From an uncultured Tenacibaculum sp. (GTDB lineage Bacteria; Bacteroidota; Bacteroidia; Flavobacteriales; Flavobacteriaceae), in assembly GCF_947504135.1 (NCBI RefSeq), contig NZ_CANNGG010000003.1, positions 482,191-546,190 on the forward strand: a DNA stretch of 64,000 bases. The letters run 5' to 3'. Position numbers and translations under genes: made by a program. This document shows, in pieces, positions 62,955 to 64,000 of this stretch; the stretch's first letter is position 1, and the number at the start of each line of letters is the position of its first letter. Under the pieces are notes generated by a model that ran no database searches, was not told the DNA's origin, and was given only the letters and a program-made list of their open reading frames with translations.

Positions 62955-63875
62955 ATGATTGATTTAAACAGTACTGCTTCAAAAATTAACAACCTTGAGC
63001 TACTTGCCAAACAAGTAGTAGAAGGTTTTATTACAGGAATGCACAAAAGTCCGTTTCATGGGTTTTCGGTTGAATTTTCTGAACACAAACTATACAATAA
63101 AGGTGAAAGCACTCGCCATATAGATTGGAAGCTATTTGCTAAAACCGAAAAACTGTACACCAAAAAATATGAAGAAGAAACGAATCTTAGATGTCATTTA
63201 ATTATCGACAATTCTTCTTCTATGCATTATCCTATAAGTAAGAATCAATCAATAGATAGTTTAAATAAGGTTGGTTTCTCAGCGGTAGCTGCAGCTTCTT
63301 TAATGGATATTTTAAAACGACAACGCGATGCTGTTGGGTTAAGTATTTATTCTGACACTTACGAATATTATGCTCCTGAAAAAGGGAGTGAGCGTCATCG
63401 TAAGATGTTATTACATCAATTAGAACAGTTACTATCATCTAATTCTACCTCTTCAACAGAAACCTATCAATATTTACATGAAATAGCAGAGAAGATTCAT
63501 AGAGGATCTTTAATTTTCTTATTTACCGATATGTTTCAAACTTCAAAAAATGAAGAAGCTCTTTTTGATGCTTTACGACATCTAAAATTTAACAAACATG
63601 AGGTAGTGTTGTTTCATACACACGATAAAAAGACCGAATTTTTGTTTGATTTTGACAATTCACCAAAAAAATTTGTAGATATTGAAACTGGAGAAGAAAT
63701 AAATTTATACGCCGAAAATGTACAGCAAAAATATCAAGAATTAAGCTCTGAATTTTTCAAAAACCTAAAAAACAAATGCTTACAATATAAAATTGATTAC
63801 ATACCTGTAGATATTAATGAAGGTTATGATAAAGTACTTATCGCTTATCTTATCAGCAGACAGAATTTTTTATAA
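62955..63875 (+). CDS. DUF58 domain-containing protein
   Basis: FHGFSVEFSEHKLYNKGESTRHIDWKLFAKTEKLYTKKYEEETNLRCHLIIDNSSSM. Confidence 0.92.
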   Translation: MIDLNSTASKINNLELLAKQVVEGFITGMHKSPFHGFSVEFSEHKLYNKGESTRHIDWKLFAKTEKLYTKKYEEETNLRCHLIIDNSSSMHYPISKNQSIDSLNKVGFSAVAAASLMDILKRQRDAVGLSIYSDTYEYYAPEKGSERHRKMLLHQLEQLLSSNSTSSTETYQYLHEIAEKIHRGSLIFLFTDMFQTSKNEEALFDALRHLKFNKHEVVLFHTHDKKTEFLFDFDNSPKKFVDIETGEEINLYAENVQQKYQELSSEFFKNLKNKCLQYKIDYIPVDINEGYDKVLIAYLISRQNFL

Positions 63876-63904
63876 ATAACTCTTTTTTATTTAAAAAAAG
63901 GTTA

Positions 63905-63912
63905 TATATTTG
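63905..63912 (+). promoter_or_regulatory. -7 element TATATTTG for tRNA-Asp
   Basis: TATATTTGCATCCGCTTA, identical 18-mer to the tRNA-Phe promoter region. Confidence 0.55.
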
Positions 63913-63929
63913 CATCCGCTTAGAGCAAC

Positions 63930-64000
63930 GGTCTGGTAGTTCAGCTGGTTAGAATACATGCCTGTCACGCATGGGGTCGCGGGTTCGAGTCCCGTCCAGA
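63930..64000 (+). tRNA. tRNA-Asp (GTC), 3' end cut by window edge
   Basis: GGTCTGG acceptor start, anticodon loop CTGTCAC, GGGTTCGAGTCCC T arm. Confidence 0.93.

Overview
The window is a chromosomal segment of an AT-rich Flavobacteriaceae-type Bacteroidota genome (assigned from the GldKLMN cluster, TAnnTTTG-type promoters and overall gene content). It is mostly core housekeeping content: coaX, two tandem tRNA-Phe, a LytTR two-component pair, ABC-F, gldKLMN, topA, miaB, lptE/secG/groES/groEL, rlmN, queA, aroA, hemW, ruvC, ade, pckA, ilvE, tag, sppA, metK, trxA and a partial tRNA-Asp at the right edge. No CRISPR array, transposase, integrase or rRNA was seen. The most unusual signal is a set of three intergenic loci in which one dinucleotide recurs at exact 7-bp spacing in two inverted arms: AG/CT between miaB and the sigma-54 regulator, GC/GC between groES and groEL, and CA/TG around a small four-helix-bundle (S23/Avd-like) gene between ruvC and hemW. 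The third locus encloses a gene and abuts the TTG start codon of hemW. Other notable items are an orphan cobalamin riboswitch with no recognisable B12 gene downstream, a duplicated 3' end of trmN6 bracketing about 2.7 kb, a cassette-like ORF followed by a large cruciform repeat, an mnmD gene with no ATG/GTG/TTG start, a SAM-II-like leader on metK, and several pseudogenes or homopolymer frameshifts. All calls come from reading the sequence and the supplied ORF track; no searches were run.
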